A program made the translations under genes and the position numbers. From GWE2-51-13 sp942492825 (GTDB taxonomy: Bacteria > Bacillota_I > Bacilli_A > Erysipelotrichales > Erysipelotrichaceae): 64,000 nucleotides of DNA. The stretch covers positions 310,001 to 374,000 of the forward strand of contig OW818635.1 of the NCBI GenBank assembly GCA_942492825.1, read 5' to 3'. The notes under the pieces were generated by a model, which was not told the DNA's origin, did no database searches, and saw only the letters and a program-made list of their open reading frames with translations. Shown one piece after another: positions 23,973 to 32,048 of the stretch. Positions within the stretch are counted from its first letter, which is position 1. Each line of letters begins with the position of its first letter.

Positions 23973-25592
23973 ATGACCAAAATCATCGAAATGTCGACGC
24001 TTGGCGCCGATCGTTACTCAGTAGAGTTCAATGCTTCACCTTTGGTCGCAAAAGTGCTTGCGGCCAACGAAGTCACCTTACAAAATGCGAAACAACTATT
24101 TTTTCCGACACCGCGTCGACGTTGCGATGATGTTCGTTATATCGAAGCGACTCGTATCATCCAAGAATCGATCACACGTCACAATAAGATCATGGTCTGT
24201 GGAGATTACGATGCCGACGGTCTTTGCGCAACTTCGATCTTGGTGTTGACCTTACGAAAACTCGGTGCGGATGTTGGTTTCTATATTCCTGACCGTTTTA
24301 ACGAAGGATACGGATTGCAGGTAGAAACGGTTAATAAAGCCATTGCGAAAGGTTATAAGCTTTTCATTACAGTGGACAACGGGGTTAGCGCATTTGAAGC
24401 GCTCGCATGTATCCATGAAAACAACGCGCAAGTTCTTGTGGTGGATCACCATGAAATGACACAGGAAGTCCCATGTGACATCTTGATTCATCCGAGTCTA
24501 CTTGAAGAAAGATATGCGAACATGTGCGGAAGCGGATTGGCTCTTCAGCTGGCGGAACATTTGATCGGTGTCGACGATTACATCACGACTCTCGCCGGAA
24601 TCGCGACGGTCGGAGATATGGTTGAACTATGGGGTGAGAATCGAAGGATCGTGGTCGATGCGTTGGATAAGTTGAATGAACACCGATATCCGACGATCGA
24701 AGCGTTGATGGAAAAATCGATCGATCGCTATGATGAAGAAACGTTGGCGTTTCAAATCGTTCCCAAGTTAAACGTCGCGGGCAGGTTGGCGGATGTCGCC
24801 AACGCGAACCGCATCGTCGATTATCTTTGCAGTATCACGGAACTTGATATCGAAGCCAGTTCGAAACAAATCATCGCACTCAATCAAAAGCGTAAACAAC
24901 TCAGTCAATCCATGTATGATACGGCGCGAAGTTTGAATGCGGTCGGTAACGTCGTCGTATTGACCCACCATAGTTTTCATGAAGGGATCGTCGGAATTAC
25001 GGCCGGCCGCTTGGCTCGCGAGATCGGTCGACCGGTGTTCGTGTTCGCCGAAAAGGGTGAATCGTTAAAAGGGAGCGCACGGAGCGTCACCGATGTCGAT
25101 TTGCGGGAACTGACGTCCGATGTCCAATCCCTATGCATCCGTTACGGTGGACATGCCATGGCGGCCGGACTTGAGATACGCAAAGAAGATCTTGATAAGT
25201 TTATCGATGGGTTGAAAGGGAAGGCGGATCTGATCGATTGGACCAATGCCATGGAAACATTAGCCATCTTACGATTGGATAATGAACACCTAAACAAAGA
25301 AGATTTCTTTGAACTATTGAAACTCGGACCTTTCGGCAGCGGATTTCCGATGCCGTTGATGCGGTTTGACCAATGCGAAGTGCTAACATTCAAAGAATAT
25401 TCCGCGAACTTTCGCAAGTGGCAATTACGTTGGGGATCGATCGAATTCGAAGCGGTCGATTTCGGTGAAGTCAAAAGTGATTTCGACGTTCGATCAACCT
25501 TGTTGGATGTGATCGGGAAAGTCAAAATCGAACGTTTTCGCAATCGTGAAAAACTGTCGATTCTCGTCGAACTCGTCGGTCAATCCTTGTAA
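23973..25592 (+). CDS. recJ: Single-stranded-DNA 5'-3' exonuclease RecJ
   Basis: RecJ (539 aa) degrades single-stranded DNA 5' to 3' in recombination and repair. The DHH domain shows VCGDYDADGLCATS (about 72-85), VDNGVSA and VVDHHEM, which supplies the DHH metal ligands. The DHHA1 domain shows GSARS and RYGGHAMAAGL (about 390-400). An OB-fold forms the C-terminus. The length resembles the E. coli core enzyme; the long C-terminal extension of Bacillus RecJ (about 780 aa) is absent. It lies between secDF and apt as in B. subtilis. Confidence 0.95.
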   Translation: MTKIIEMSTLGADRYSVEFNASPLVAKVLAANEVTLQNAKQLFFPTPRRRCDDVRYIEATRIIQESITRHNKIMVCGDYDADGLCATSILVLTLRKLGADVGFYIPDRFNEGYGLQVETVNKAIAKGYKLFITVDNGVSAFEALACIHENNAQVLVVDHHEMTQEVPCDILIHPSLLEERYANMCGSGLALQLAEHLIGVDDYITTLAGIATVGDMVELWGENRRIVVDALDKLNEHRYPTIEALMEKSIDRYDEETLAFQIVPKLNVAGRLADVANANRIVDYLCSITELDIEASSKQIIALNQKRKQLSQSMYDTARSLNAVGNVVVLTHHSFHEGIVGITAGRLAREIGRPVFVFAEKGESLKGSARSVTDVDLRELTSDVQSLCIRYGGHAMAAGLEIRKEDLDKFIDGLKGKADLIDWTNAMETLAILRLDNEHLNKEDFFELLKLGPFGSGFPMPLMRFDQCEVLTFKEYSANFRKWQLRWGSIEFEAVDFGEVKSDFDVRSTLLDVIGKVKIERFRNREKLSILVELVGQSL

Positions 25593-25615
25593 TTTGAATC
25601 GGACTTGCTATAATA

Positions 25616-25624
25616 ACTATGTTG
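25616..25624 (+). promoter_or_regulatory. Extended -10 promoter of apt
   Basis: TGCTATAAT lies 13 bases before the end of the AAGGAGG site region and 14 bases upstream of the apt ATG, so the leader is very short. Confidence 0.6.
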
Positions 25625-25637
25625 CAAGGAGGCAGTT

Positions 25638-26153
25638 ATGGACTTTAAAAATTACATCGCCGATATTCAAGATTTCCCGATCCCAGGTATTCTGTTTCGT
25701 GACATCACGCCGTTGATGGCCGATGGGGAAGCGTTCCGCCAAGCTTCGGAAGAAATCATCGCTTTCGCGAAAAAAGTGAATGCCGAAGTGGTCGTCGGAC
25801 CGGAATCCCGTGGTTTCATCTTTGGTTGTCCGGTTTCTTACGCGCTGAATATCGGATTCGTCCCGGTACGCAAACCCGGAAAACTGCCGCGTGAAACGAT
25901 CAGTTATAGCTATCAGTTGGAATACGGCACCAACGAGTTACATGTCCACAAAGACAGCATCAAGCCGGGACAACGCGTTCTGATCGTCGACGATTTGTTG
26001 GCGACCGGCGGAACCGTCGAAGCCAGTATCAAATTGGTCGAGCAGATGGGCGGTATCGTCGCCGGTTGCGCGTTCCTCATCGAGTTGACTTCGTTGAATG
26101 GTCGTAAGGTGTTGGAAGGCTACGAAGTGTTGACATTGATCCAATACGAATAA
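25638..26153 (+). CDS. apt: Adenine phosphoribosyltransferase
   Basis: Apt (171 aa) salvages adenine with PRPP to make AMP. The N-terminal FPIPGILFRDITPLM (about 14-28), GPESRGFIFG (about 54-63), RKPGKLP flexible loop (about 79-85) and the PRPP-binding loop VLIVDDLLATGGT (about 117-129) are complete. AAGGAGG precedes the ATG. It is followed by a hairpin and then rel; the apt-rel pair is conserved in Bacilli. Confidence 0.97.
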   Translation: MDFKNYIADIQDFPIPGILFRDITPLMADGEAFRQASEEIIAFAKKVNAEVVVGPESRGFIFGCPVSYALNIGFVPVRKPGKLPRETISYSYQLEYGTNELHVHKDSIKPGQRVLIVDDLLATGGTVEASIKLVEQMGGIVAGCAFLIELTSLNGRKVLEGYEVLTLIQYE

Positions 26154-26177
26154 ATCGAAGAGTGATCTTCGATTTTT
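26152..26177 (+). terminator. Hairpin between apt and rel
   Basis: AAATCGAAG and CTTCGATTT form a 9-bp AT-rich stem followed by only a short T-run. The rel gene starts 20 bases later without its own clear promoter, so this is likely a partial attenuator. Confidence 0.55.
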
Positions 26178-26197
26178 AGACGAAAGGAGGTGGAGTT

Positions 26198-28387
26198 ATG
26201 GATGCGAAAAAAAGAGTGACGATGGACGATGTTCGAGCGGAAGTGCGAACGTATATTCAGAATGAAGAAAATCTATCCATCGTCGATAAAGCGTACGCGT
26301 ATGCCGAACTTCACCACCGTGAGCAGTTCCGCAAAAGCGGCGAACCGTATATCATCCATCTCGTCAACGTCGCCTATATTTTGGCGACGCTGCGGGTCGG
26401 TCCGCGTACCGTAGCGGCGGGTTTTTTGCATGACGTAATCGAAGATTGCGGTGTCACCAAAGAACAATTGACGAAAGACTTCGGAGACGAAGTCGCGACC
26501 TTGGTCGAAAGTGTAACTAAGATTGGGCATATCGAATTCAAAGACGAAAAAGAATATCTGGCGGTCAACCATCGCAAAATCTTCATCGCGATGGCTAAGG
26601 ATGTTAGGGTTATTCTGATCAAATTGGTCGACCGCTTGCATAACATGCGTACGCTTCAATATATGTCGGAAGAGAAGCAAAGTAAAATCGCCAGCGAGAC
26701 CTTGGAAGTCTATGCGCCGATCGCACATCGCTTGGGGATCAGCGAAATCAAGAACGAACTCGAAGATCTGAGTTTCTATTACTTGCATCGCGAGAAATAT
26801 TACGAAATCGCCCATCTAGTCGAAATGCGCAAAGCCGAACGCGACGCGCAGGTCAATAAGATGATCACGGAAATATCTGAAATGTTAGCCCAACAACATA
26901 TCCCGTTCCGCATTTTCGGACGTTCGAAACATCTTTACAGTATTTATAAGAAAATGACGACGAAAAACAAACGTTTCGACGAGATTCTCGATTTATTGGC
27001 GATCCGCATCGTAACGTTGACTGATGTCAACTGCTACGAGATCTTGGGTTATATCCATCAGAAATACCGGCCGATCCCGGGACGTTTGAAAGATTATATC
27101 GCGATGCCGAAGATGAACATGTATCAGTCGTTACATACGACGATCATGGGCGAACAAGGTTCCATATTCGAAGTCCAGATCCGGACGGAAAACATGGACG
27201 ATATCGCCGAACAAGGGGTTGCCGCGCATTGGCGTTATAAAGAAGGCAGTAAGTATAATCCGGAAAAAGAAATGCGTGAAATCGAAGAGAAACTGTCTTG
27301 GTTTAAAGACTTCACTTCGATGAGCGATGACTTGGCAGCCGGCGAATATATGGATCTTTTGACCCATGACGTATTTGAAGCCAATGTGTACGTCATGTCG
27401 CCGAAGGGCAGAGTTATCGACCTTCCGCAAGGATCGACGCCGATCGATTTCGCGTATCGGATTCATACCGATGTCGGTCATGCGACGGTCGGTGCGATCG
27501 TCAACGGCGTTTTGGTTCCGATCAATACCGAACTAAAGACCGGGGATGTCGTCCAAATCAAGACATCCAAACAGTCCAACGGTCCATCCGAAGATTGGTT
27601 GAAGATTGTCAAGACTTCGCATGCCCGCAATAAGATTCGTAACTTCTTATTAAAGAAAGAAATGGAAAGCCGGAGCGAGAATATCGCAAAAGGCGAAGCC
27701 ATGTTTAAAGAAGAGTTGAAGAAGAGAGGTTTGGATGAAAAGGAGTTCATGAATCCGAAAAAACTGGAGACCGTTTTCCAATATTTCACGATTCAAAACT
27801 ACAATGACTTCATGAATGCGATTGCCGTTAAGTCGTTGACCATGCCGGCAGTTTTCGAAAAGTTGCAAGTTCGTAAGCCGACGTTGATGGAAAACTTCGA
27901 CCGTTTCTTCAAACCGCAGCGTTCCGACCGACGCAATGTTTCCAAGTTCGGCGTCACCGTGGCGGGTGTCGATTCGATCATGATCTCGTTGGCGGGATGT
28001 TGTTCGCCGGTGTATGGCGATGATATCGTCGGTTATATCACCAAAGGACAAGGCGTCAAAGTTCATCGCAAAGATTGCCCCAATGTCATCCACGAAACCC
28101 GACGTTTGATCCACTGCGAGTGGGACGAAGAGTACACGACTGGTAAATATGAAGTCAACCTGTTCATTATGTCGACCGATCGCAGCTTCTTGATCACTGA
28201 TATCGTTACGACCGTCAGCCAATGCAAAGCGGGGCTGAGCGCCGTCAATTCGACGGTCAACGAAGACAAAATCACCGCGACGACGACCTTGCGGGTCGTG
28301 GTTGATAATGCGGAGCATCTTCGTACGGTCATCGCAAATCTCAAGAAGGTTCCGTCCGTCCTAACGGTCGACCGGATCACGCAATAA
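26198..28387 (+). CDS. rel: Bifunctional (p)ppGpp synthetase/hydrolase
   Basis: A 729-aa long RSH protein controlling the stringent response. In order: the HD hydrolase domain (about 30-190, with AGFLHDVIEDC and HNMRTLQYM), the synthetase domain (about 220-340, with GRLKDYIAMPKMNMYQSLHTT and EVQIRTENMD), TGS (about 385-445, beginning VYVMSPKGRVIDLPQGSTPID), helical and Cys-rich regions with AGCCSPVYGDDIVGYIT, and a C-terminal ACT domain (about 655-729). The RxKD signature (RLKD) in the synthetase marks bifunctional enzymes. AAAGGAGG precedes the ATG. Confidence 0.96.
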   Translation: MDAKKRVTMDDVRAEVRTYIQNEENLSIVDKAYAYAELHHREQFRKSGEPYIIHLVNVAYILATLRVGPRTVAAGFLHDVIEDCGVTKEQLTKDFGDEVATLVESVTKIGHIEFKDEKEYLAVNHRKIFIAMAKDVRVILIKLVDRLHNMRTLQYMSEEKQSKIASETLEVYAPIAHRLGISEIKNELEDLSFYYLHREKYYEIAHLVEMRKAERDAQVNKMITEISEMLAQQHIPFRIFGRSKHLYSIYKKMTTKNKRFDEILDLLAIRIVTLTDVNCYEILGYIHQKYRPIPGRLKDYIAMPKMNMYQSLHTTIMGEQGSIFEVQIRTENMDDIAEQGVAAHWRYKEGSKYNPEKEMREIEEKLSWFKDFTSMSDDLAAGEYMDLLTHDVFEANVYVMSPKGRVIDLPQGSTPIDFAYRIHTDVGHATVGAIVNGVLVPINTELKTGDVVQIKTSKQSNGPSEDWLKIVKTSHARNKIRNFLLKKEMESRSENIAKGEAMFKEELKKRGLDEKEFMNPKKLETVFQYFTIQNYNDFMNAIAVKSLTMPAVFEKLQVRKPTLMENFDRFFKPQRSDRRNVSKFGVTVAGVDSIMISLAGCCSPVYGDDIVGYITKGQGVKVHRKDCPNVIHETRRLIHCEWDEEYTTGKYEVNLFIMSTDRSFLITDIVTTVSQCKAGLSAVNSTVNEDKITATTTLRVVVDNAEHLRTVIANLKKVPSVLTVDRITQ

Positions 28388-28425
28388 GCAGTTCGACACG
28401 CACGATAACGTCTTGCTTCTATGCC

Positions 28426-28454
28426 TTGACATTCACAAAGGCATGCGATAGACT
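28426..28454 (+). promoter_or_regulatory. Promoter of the hisS-aspS leader
   Basis: A consensus TTGACA (28426-28431) is followed after 17 bp by TAGACT (28449-28454). This is one of the few clear -35/-10 promoters in the window. Confidence 0.7.
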
Positions 28455-28460
28455 AATTCC

Positions 28461-28672
28461 ATAGATCCTATGAAAGGGAAACCCGCACAGGGAAAGCTTC
28501 AGAGAGGGAAGGTTACGGTGAAACTTCCCGCCGGAAATGTGCGACAGACACCTTGGAGGAGACATCCTGAATCAGTAGGGATGGACGTAGCCGGCGTTAA
28601 CGGATTGAGGGCGCATTTTTGCGCCAACAAAGGTGGTACCACGCAAGAGCGTCCTTTATGGGCGCTCTTTAT
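28461..28672 (+). promoter_or_regulatory. T-box leader of hisS-aspS (specifier aligns to GAC, Asp)
   Basis: The T-box core AAAGGTGGTACCACGC is at 28629-28644, followed by a terminator hairpin AAGAGCG / CGCTCTT (28645-28670). The specifier segment GCGACA-GAC-ACC (28541-28552) aligns with GCGAAT-TTC-ACC of the Phe leader, placing GAC (28547-28549, Asp) in the codon position. An overlapping CAC (His) starts two bases later. The UGGU of the core can pair with a G73 discriminator (tRNA-Asp) by wobble but not with the C73 of tRNA-His. Confidence 0.85.
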
Positions 28673-28690
28673 CGTTACAAGGAGGAAACC

Positions 28691-29989
28691 ATGGCGAATT
28701 ACCAAGTCCCGCGCGGGACACAAGACGTATTTGGCAAAGAAATGACGAAATGGCATGCGTTGGAGGAACTGATCCGACAACTCTGCTACATCTACGGGTA
28801 TGACGAAATCCGCACGCCTGCTTTTGAACACACGGAGGTTTTCCATCGTGAAAACGATAGTTCCGACGTCGTAAACAAGGAAATGTATACCTTCACCGAT
28901 CGCGGTGAAAGGTCATTGACGCTGCGCCCCGAAGGGACGGCCGGTTTGATCCGTAGTTACGTCGAAAACAAAATGTACGCGAATCCGGATCTCCCGCAAA
29001 AATTCTACTATATCGGACCGTGCTTTCGCTATGAACGTCCCCAGAAAGGGCGGATGCGGATCCACCATCAATTCGGAACGGAGGTCATCGGGGAGAAGTC
29101 TCCCCTGATCGATGCGGAAGTTATTCTGTTAGGGATCGACTTGTTGAACCGGATCGGACTCAACGACACGAAAGTATTGATCAACACACTTGGCGATAAA
29201 GAGTCACGCAACGCGTATCGTGACGCGCTTAAGATCCATTTCGAACCAAGCCTTCCCGAACTTTGCCCGGACTGCCAACGACGCTATGCACAAAATCCCT
29301 TGCGGATCCTCGATTGTAAAGTCGATGCCGAACATCCCTCGATCCAACATGCCCCCAATATCCATGATTATCTCAATCAAGAAAGCAAAGATTACTTCGC
29401 TTCCGTATTACGTATCCTGAAGGATTCCGGCACCGAAGTCGAAATCAGCGACCGATTGGTACGCGGATTGGACTACTATTCGCACACGGTCTTCGAAGTC
29501 GTTTCCGTCAATAAAGACATGGGCTCGCAAGCGACGATCTTTGGCGGCGGACGTTATGACGAATTGGTCGAATATTTCGGCGGACCTTCGCATTCCGGAA
29601 TCGGATTCGGGATGGGCATCGAACGTTTACTCGTCGCATTGGATGCGGAAAACATCGACATCGCTCAGGAAGAAAACGCGGATGTCTATGTGGTAAGTTT
29701 AGGTAAAGAAATGTTAGAGAGTTCGTTCCAACTTTCGCAGATGATTCGATCGGCGGGATACCGGACGGAACTTGATTATACCGGTCGTTCGTTTAAGGCG
29801 CAATTCAAGTCCGTCCAACGCAAAGGCGCCAAAGTCGTCCTGATGGTCGGCGAAAGCGAACTCTCCGAAGGGAAAGTCGTCGTGAAGAATGTCGAAACGC
29901 AAGAACAACTGACGCTTAAAATCGACCAACTGATCCATCAATTGGATCATTGGCTGGATGAGAACCATGTCTGCGAACATGAACACTAA
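28691..29989 (+). CDS. hisS: Histidine-tRNA ligase
   Basis: HisRS (432 aa), a class II synthetase. Visible motifs: PRGTQDVFG at the N-terminus, TLRPEGTAGLIRSYVE (motif 2 region, about 76-91), the first histidine signature RLVRGLDYYSHTVFE (about 256-270) and the second GGGRYDELVEYFGG with GFGMGIERL (motif 3). The anticodon-binding domain occupies about 325-432. The ATG at 28691 follows AAGGAGG. The gene is 12 bases upstream of aspS, and both are under one T-box. Confidence 0.97.
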   Translation: MANYQVPRGTQDVFGKEMTKWHALEELIRQLCYIYGYDEIRTPAFEHTEVFHRENDSSDVVNKEMYTFTDRGERSLTLRPEGTAGLIRSYVENKMYANPDLPQKFYYIGPCFRYERPQKGRMRIHHQFGTEVIGEKSPLIDAEVILLGIDLLNRIGLNDTKVLINTLGDKESRNAYRDALKIHFEPSLPELCPDCQRRYAQNPLRILDCKVDAEHPSIQHAPNIHDYLNQESKDYFASVLRILKDSGTEVEISDRLVRGLDYYSHTVFEVVSVNKDMGSQATIFGGGRYDELVEYFGGPSHSGIGFGMGIERLLVALDAENIDIAQEENADVYVVSLGKEMLESSFQLSQMIRSAGYRTELDYTGRSFKAQFKSVQRKGAKVVLMVGESELSEGKVVVKNVETQEQLTLKIDQLIHQLDHWLDENHVCEHEH

Positions 29990-30001
29990 AGGAGAAAAAC
30001 A

Positions 30002-31744
30002 ATGAATCGTACCCATACCAACGGCGAACTCCGCCGTAACCATGCGGGACAATCCGTCACATTGACCGGTTGGGTCGCCCGCCGCCGGAACCTCGGATCG
30101 CTGGTCTTCATCGACCTGCGTGACCGTACCGGCATCACGCAGTTGGTTTTCGATGAAACCAAAGAAAACCTTGTACGCGAAGTACGTAATGAATATATTC
30201 TTGAAATTCAAGGGACCGTCGCGCTGCGTAAAGATCCCAACGCGAAAATGCCGACCGGTGATATCGAAATCATGGTTGAAACCGTCAAGGTCATCAATAC
30301 GGCCGAAGTTCCGCCGATCATGATTCAAGACGACACGGACGCGTTGGAAGACACCCGTTTAAAGTATCGTTATCTTGACCTGCGTCGTCCGGTCATGCAG
30401 AAACGCTTGATGGATCGCGCGAAGATCGTCAAGACGATGCGTAATTTCTTGGATGACAATGGTTTTATCGAAGTCGAAACCCCGATGTTGACCAAATCCA
30501 CACCCGAAGGTTCGCGTGAATATTTGGTTCCGTCCCGTGTTCATCCGGGTGAGTTCTACGCACTAGCCCAATCCCCGCAGATCTTTAAACAATTATTGAT
30601 GGTCGCCGGATTGGAACGCTATTATCAGATCGCGCGTTGCTTCCGTGACGAAGACTTGCGGGCAGACCGCCAGTTGGACTTCACCCAAGTCGACATCGAA
30701 TCCTCGTTTTTGAATGAAGCCGAATTTCAGTTGATCATCGAAGAGATGATCGTCAAAGTGATGAAAGACGTTTTAGGGAAAGAGATCACGACAGGTTTCT
30801 TGAAACTTCCGTTTGCGGATGCGATGAATCGTTATGGATCCGACAAACCGGACATTCGGTTCGCCTTGGAACTTCAAGAAGTCACCGAAGTTTTCGCAAA
30901 TAGCACGTTCCCGGTCTTTGCGCAAGCGCTCGCACTTAAACAAGGAACAATCAAAGCCTTGGTCGTCGAAAACGGCGCATCCTTCACCCGTAAAGAAACC
31001 GATGCCTTGACCGAAGTCGCCAAAAAGAATGGCGCCAAAGGACTTGTCGTTTTGAAGGTTGTATCGGGAACTGTTGAAGGTAGCGCGGTCAAGTTCTTCA
31101 CGCCCGAAGAAATCAATAATTTGATCCATACGCTTTCCGCACCGGACAACAGTCTGATCTTGATGACTGCGGACGCTTGGGAAAAAGCATGCGTCGCCTT
31201 AGGGGCAGTTCGGCTTGCGCTTCGCGATAAGTTAAGTCTAGCCAAAAAAGACGAATTCGCTTACTTGTGGGTGGTCGATTTCCCCTTGTTGGAATATGTC
31301 GAAGATGAACAACGCTATGTCGCACGTCATCATCCGTTTACCCGCCCGAAAGAAGACCAGTTGCATCTGCTTGACACCGATCCGTCCAAAGTCTTGGCAT
31401 GCGCCTATGACATCGTCTTGAACGGATTTGAGATCGGTGGCGGTTCCTTGCGTATCTACGACCAGAAAGTACAGGAAAAGATGTTCTCCTTGATCGGGTT
31501 TACCGATGAACAGATTCGCCAGCGTTTCGGATTCTTCGTCGATGCATTTAAATACGGTACGCCCCCGCATGGCGGTATCGCGTTCGGTTTGGACCGTTAT
31601 GCCATGGTGCTGACGCAATCCGATTCGATCCGCGATGTCATCGCATTCCCGAAAATTGCATCGGCACGCTGCCCGTTAACGGAAGCTCCTTCGCCGGTCG
31701 AACCGAAGCAACTGGAAGAGTTGCATATCCGCATCGAAAAATGA
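30002..31744 (+). CDS. aspS: Aspartate-tRNA ligase
   Basis: AspRS (580 aa) of the bacterial type. An N-terminal OB-fold anticodon domain (about 1-110, GWVARRRNLGSLVFIDLRDR), class II motif 1 and 2 (ETPMLTKSTPEGSREY and ARCFRDEDLRADRQLDF), the bacteria-specific GAD insertion (about 290-415) and motif 3 GIAFGLDRYAMVL are all present. Whether it is discriminating or makes Asp-tRNA-Asn as well cannot be told from motifs I can see. It is the last gene of the T-box operon and ends at a strong UUCG terminator. Confidence 0.97.
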   Translation: MNRTHTNGELRRNHAGQSVTLTGWVARRRNLGSLVFIDLRDRTGITQLVFDETKENLVREVRNEYILEIQGTVALRKDPNAKMPTGDIEIMVETVKVINTAEVPPIMIQDDTDALEDTRLKYRYLDLRRPVMQKRLMDRAKIVKTMRNFLDDNGFIEVETPMLTKSTPEGSREYLVPSRVHPGEFYALAQSPQIFKQLLMVAGLERYYQIARCFRDEDLRADRQLDFTQVDIESSFLNEAEFQLIIEEMIVKVMKDVLGKEITTGFLKLPFADAMNRYGSDKPDIRFALELQEVTEVFANSTFPVFAQALALKQGTIKALVVENGASFTRKETDALTEVAKKNGAKGLVVLKVVSGTVEGSAVKFFTPEEINNLIHTLSAPDNSLILMTADAWEKACVALGAVRLALRDKLSLAKKDEFAYLWVVDFPLLEYVEDEQRYVARHHPFTRPKEDQLHLLDTDPSKVLACAYDIVLNGFEIGGGSLRIYDQKVQEKMFSLIGFTDEQIRQRFGFFVDAFKYGTPPHGGIAFGLDRYAMVLTQSDSIRDVIAFPKIASARCPLTEAPSPVEPKQLEELHIRIEK

Positions 31745-31750
31745 TCTTAC

Positions 31751-31778
31751 ACAAGACACCTTCGGGTGTCTTGTTTTT
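31751..31778 (+). terminator. Terminator after aspS
   Basis: ACAAGACACC, a TTCG tetraloop and GGTGTCTTGT are followed by TTTTG. The 10-bp stem is perfect. Confidence 0.92.
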
Positions 31779-31836
31779 GCTTGAAAAGTGAAAAACATCA
31801 TCCGCAGAAGTCAAGTAGTGTAAAAATAAAATATGG

Positions 31837-31845
31837 TGCTATAAT
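31837..31845 (+). promoter_or_regulatory. Extended -10 promoter of the 6S RNA
   Basis: TGCTATAAT ends 6 bases before the proposed RNA 5' end at 31852. Confidence 0.65.
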
Positions 31846-31851
31846 AAAAGT

Positions 31852-32032
31852 ACCCAAAGGATATTTATTTCCGACACGTAGATATAAGGGAAACCGGATG
31901 TTGGTCCTTGGCGTCGAATGCCCGGTCTTACCGGGGATCCCAAGAGGAGCACAGGTTACCCACCTGACAACAGGGAATATATCACAGCCTTTGGGTCACT
32001 TTTAAAGACTTCGGGTCACCGAAGTTTTTTTT
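31852..32032 (+). ncRNA. ssrS: 6S RNA (RNA polymerase-binding regulator)
   Basis: The segment has no credible reading frame but has its own promoter and terminator. The ends pair perfectly over nine bases: ACCCAAAGG (31852-31860) with CCTTTGGGT (31988-31996). An apical hairpin CCCGGT/ACCGGG (31921-31935) is extended by CCTTGG/CCAAGAGG. A small hairpin (CAGGT/ACCTG) lies in the 3' half of the large central bubble, where 6S RNAs often carry one. The location directly after aspS matches bsrA (6S-1) of B. subtilis. A terminator (ACTTCGG/CCGAAGT plus T8, 32008-32032) follows. 6S RNA mimics an open promoter and sequesters sigma-A RNA polymerase. There is no T-box core, so it is not a leader of the ABC gene. 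Confidence 0.75.
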
Positions 32033-32048
32033 GAGAAGAGGAGGCATC

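Noticed and set aside
27650..28318. Long antisense frames (for example opposite rel, and 3168-3776 opposite ileS)
   Set aside because: They mirror the codon pattern of well-identified genes on the plus strand and have no start signals or recognisable domains.
31852..31996. Leader RNA (T-box or riboswitch) of the ABC exporter gene
   Set aside because: No T-box core GGTGGTACCGCG or other known aptamer consensus; terminal pairing and position after aspS fit 6S RNA better.
31766..32005. 79-codon frame over the 6S RNA
   Set aside because: It begins in the aspS terminator region, has no ribosome-binding site and overlaps a clear structured RNA.
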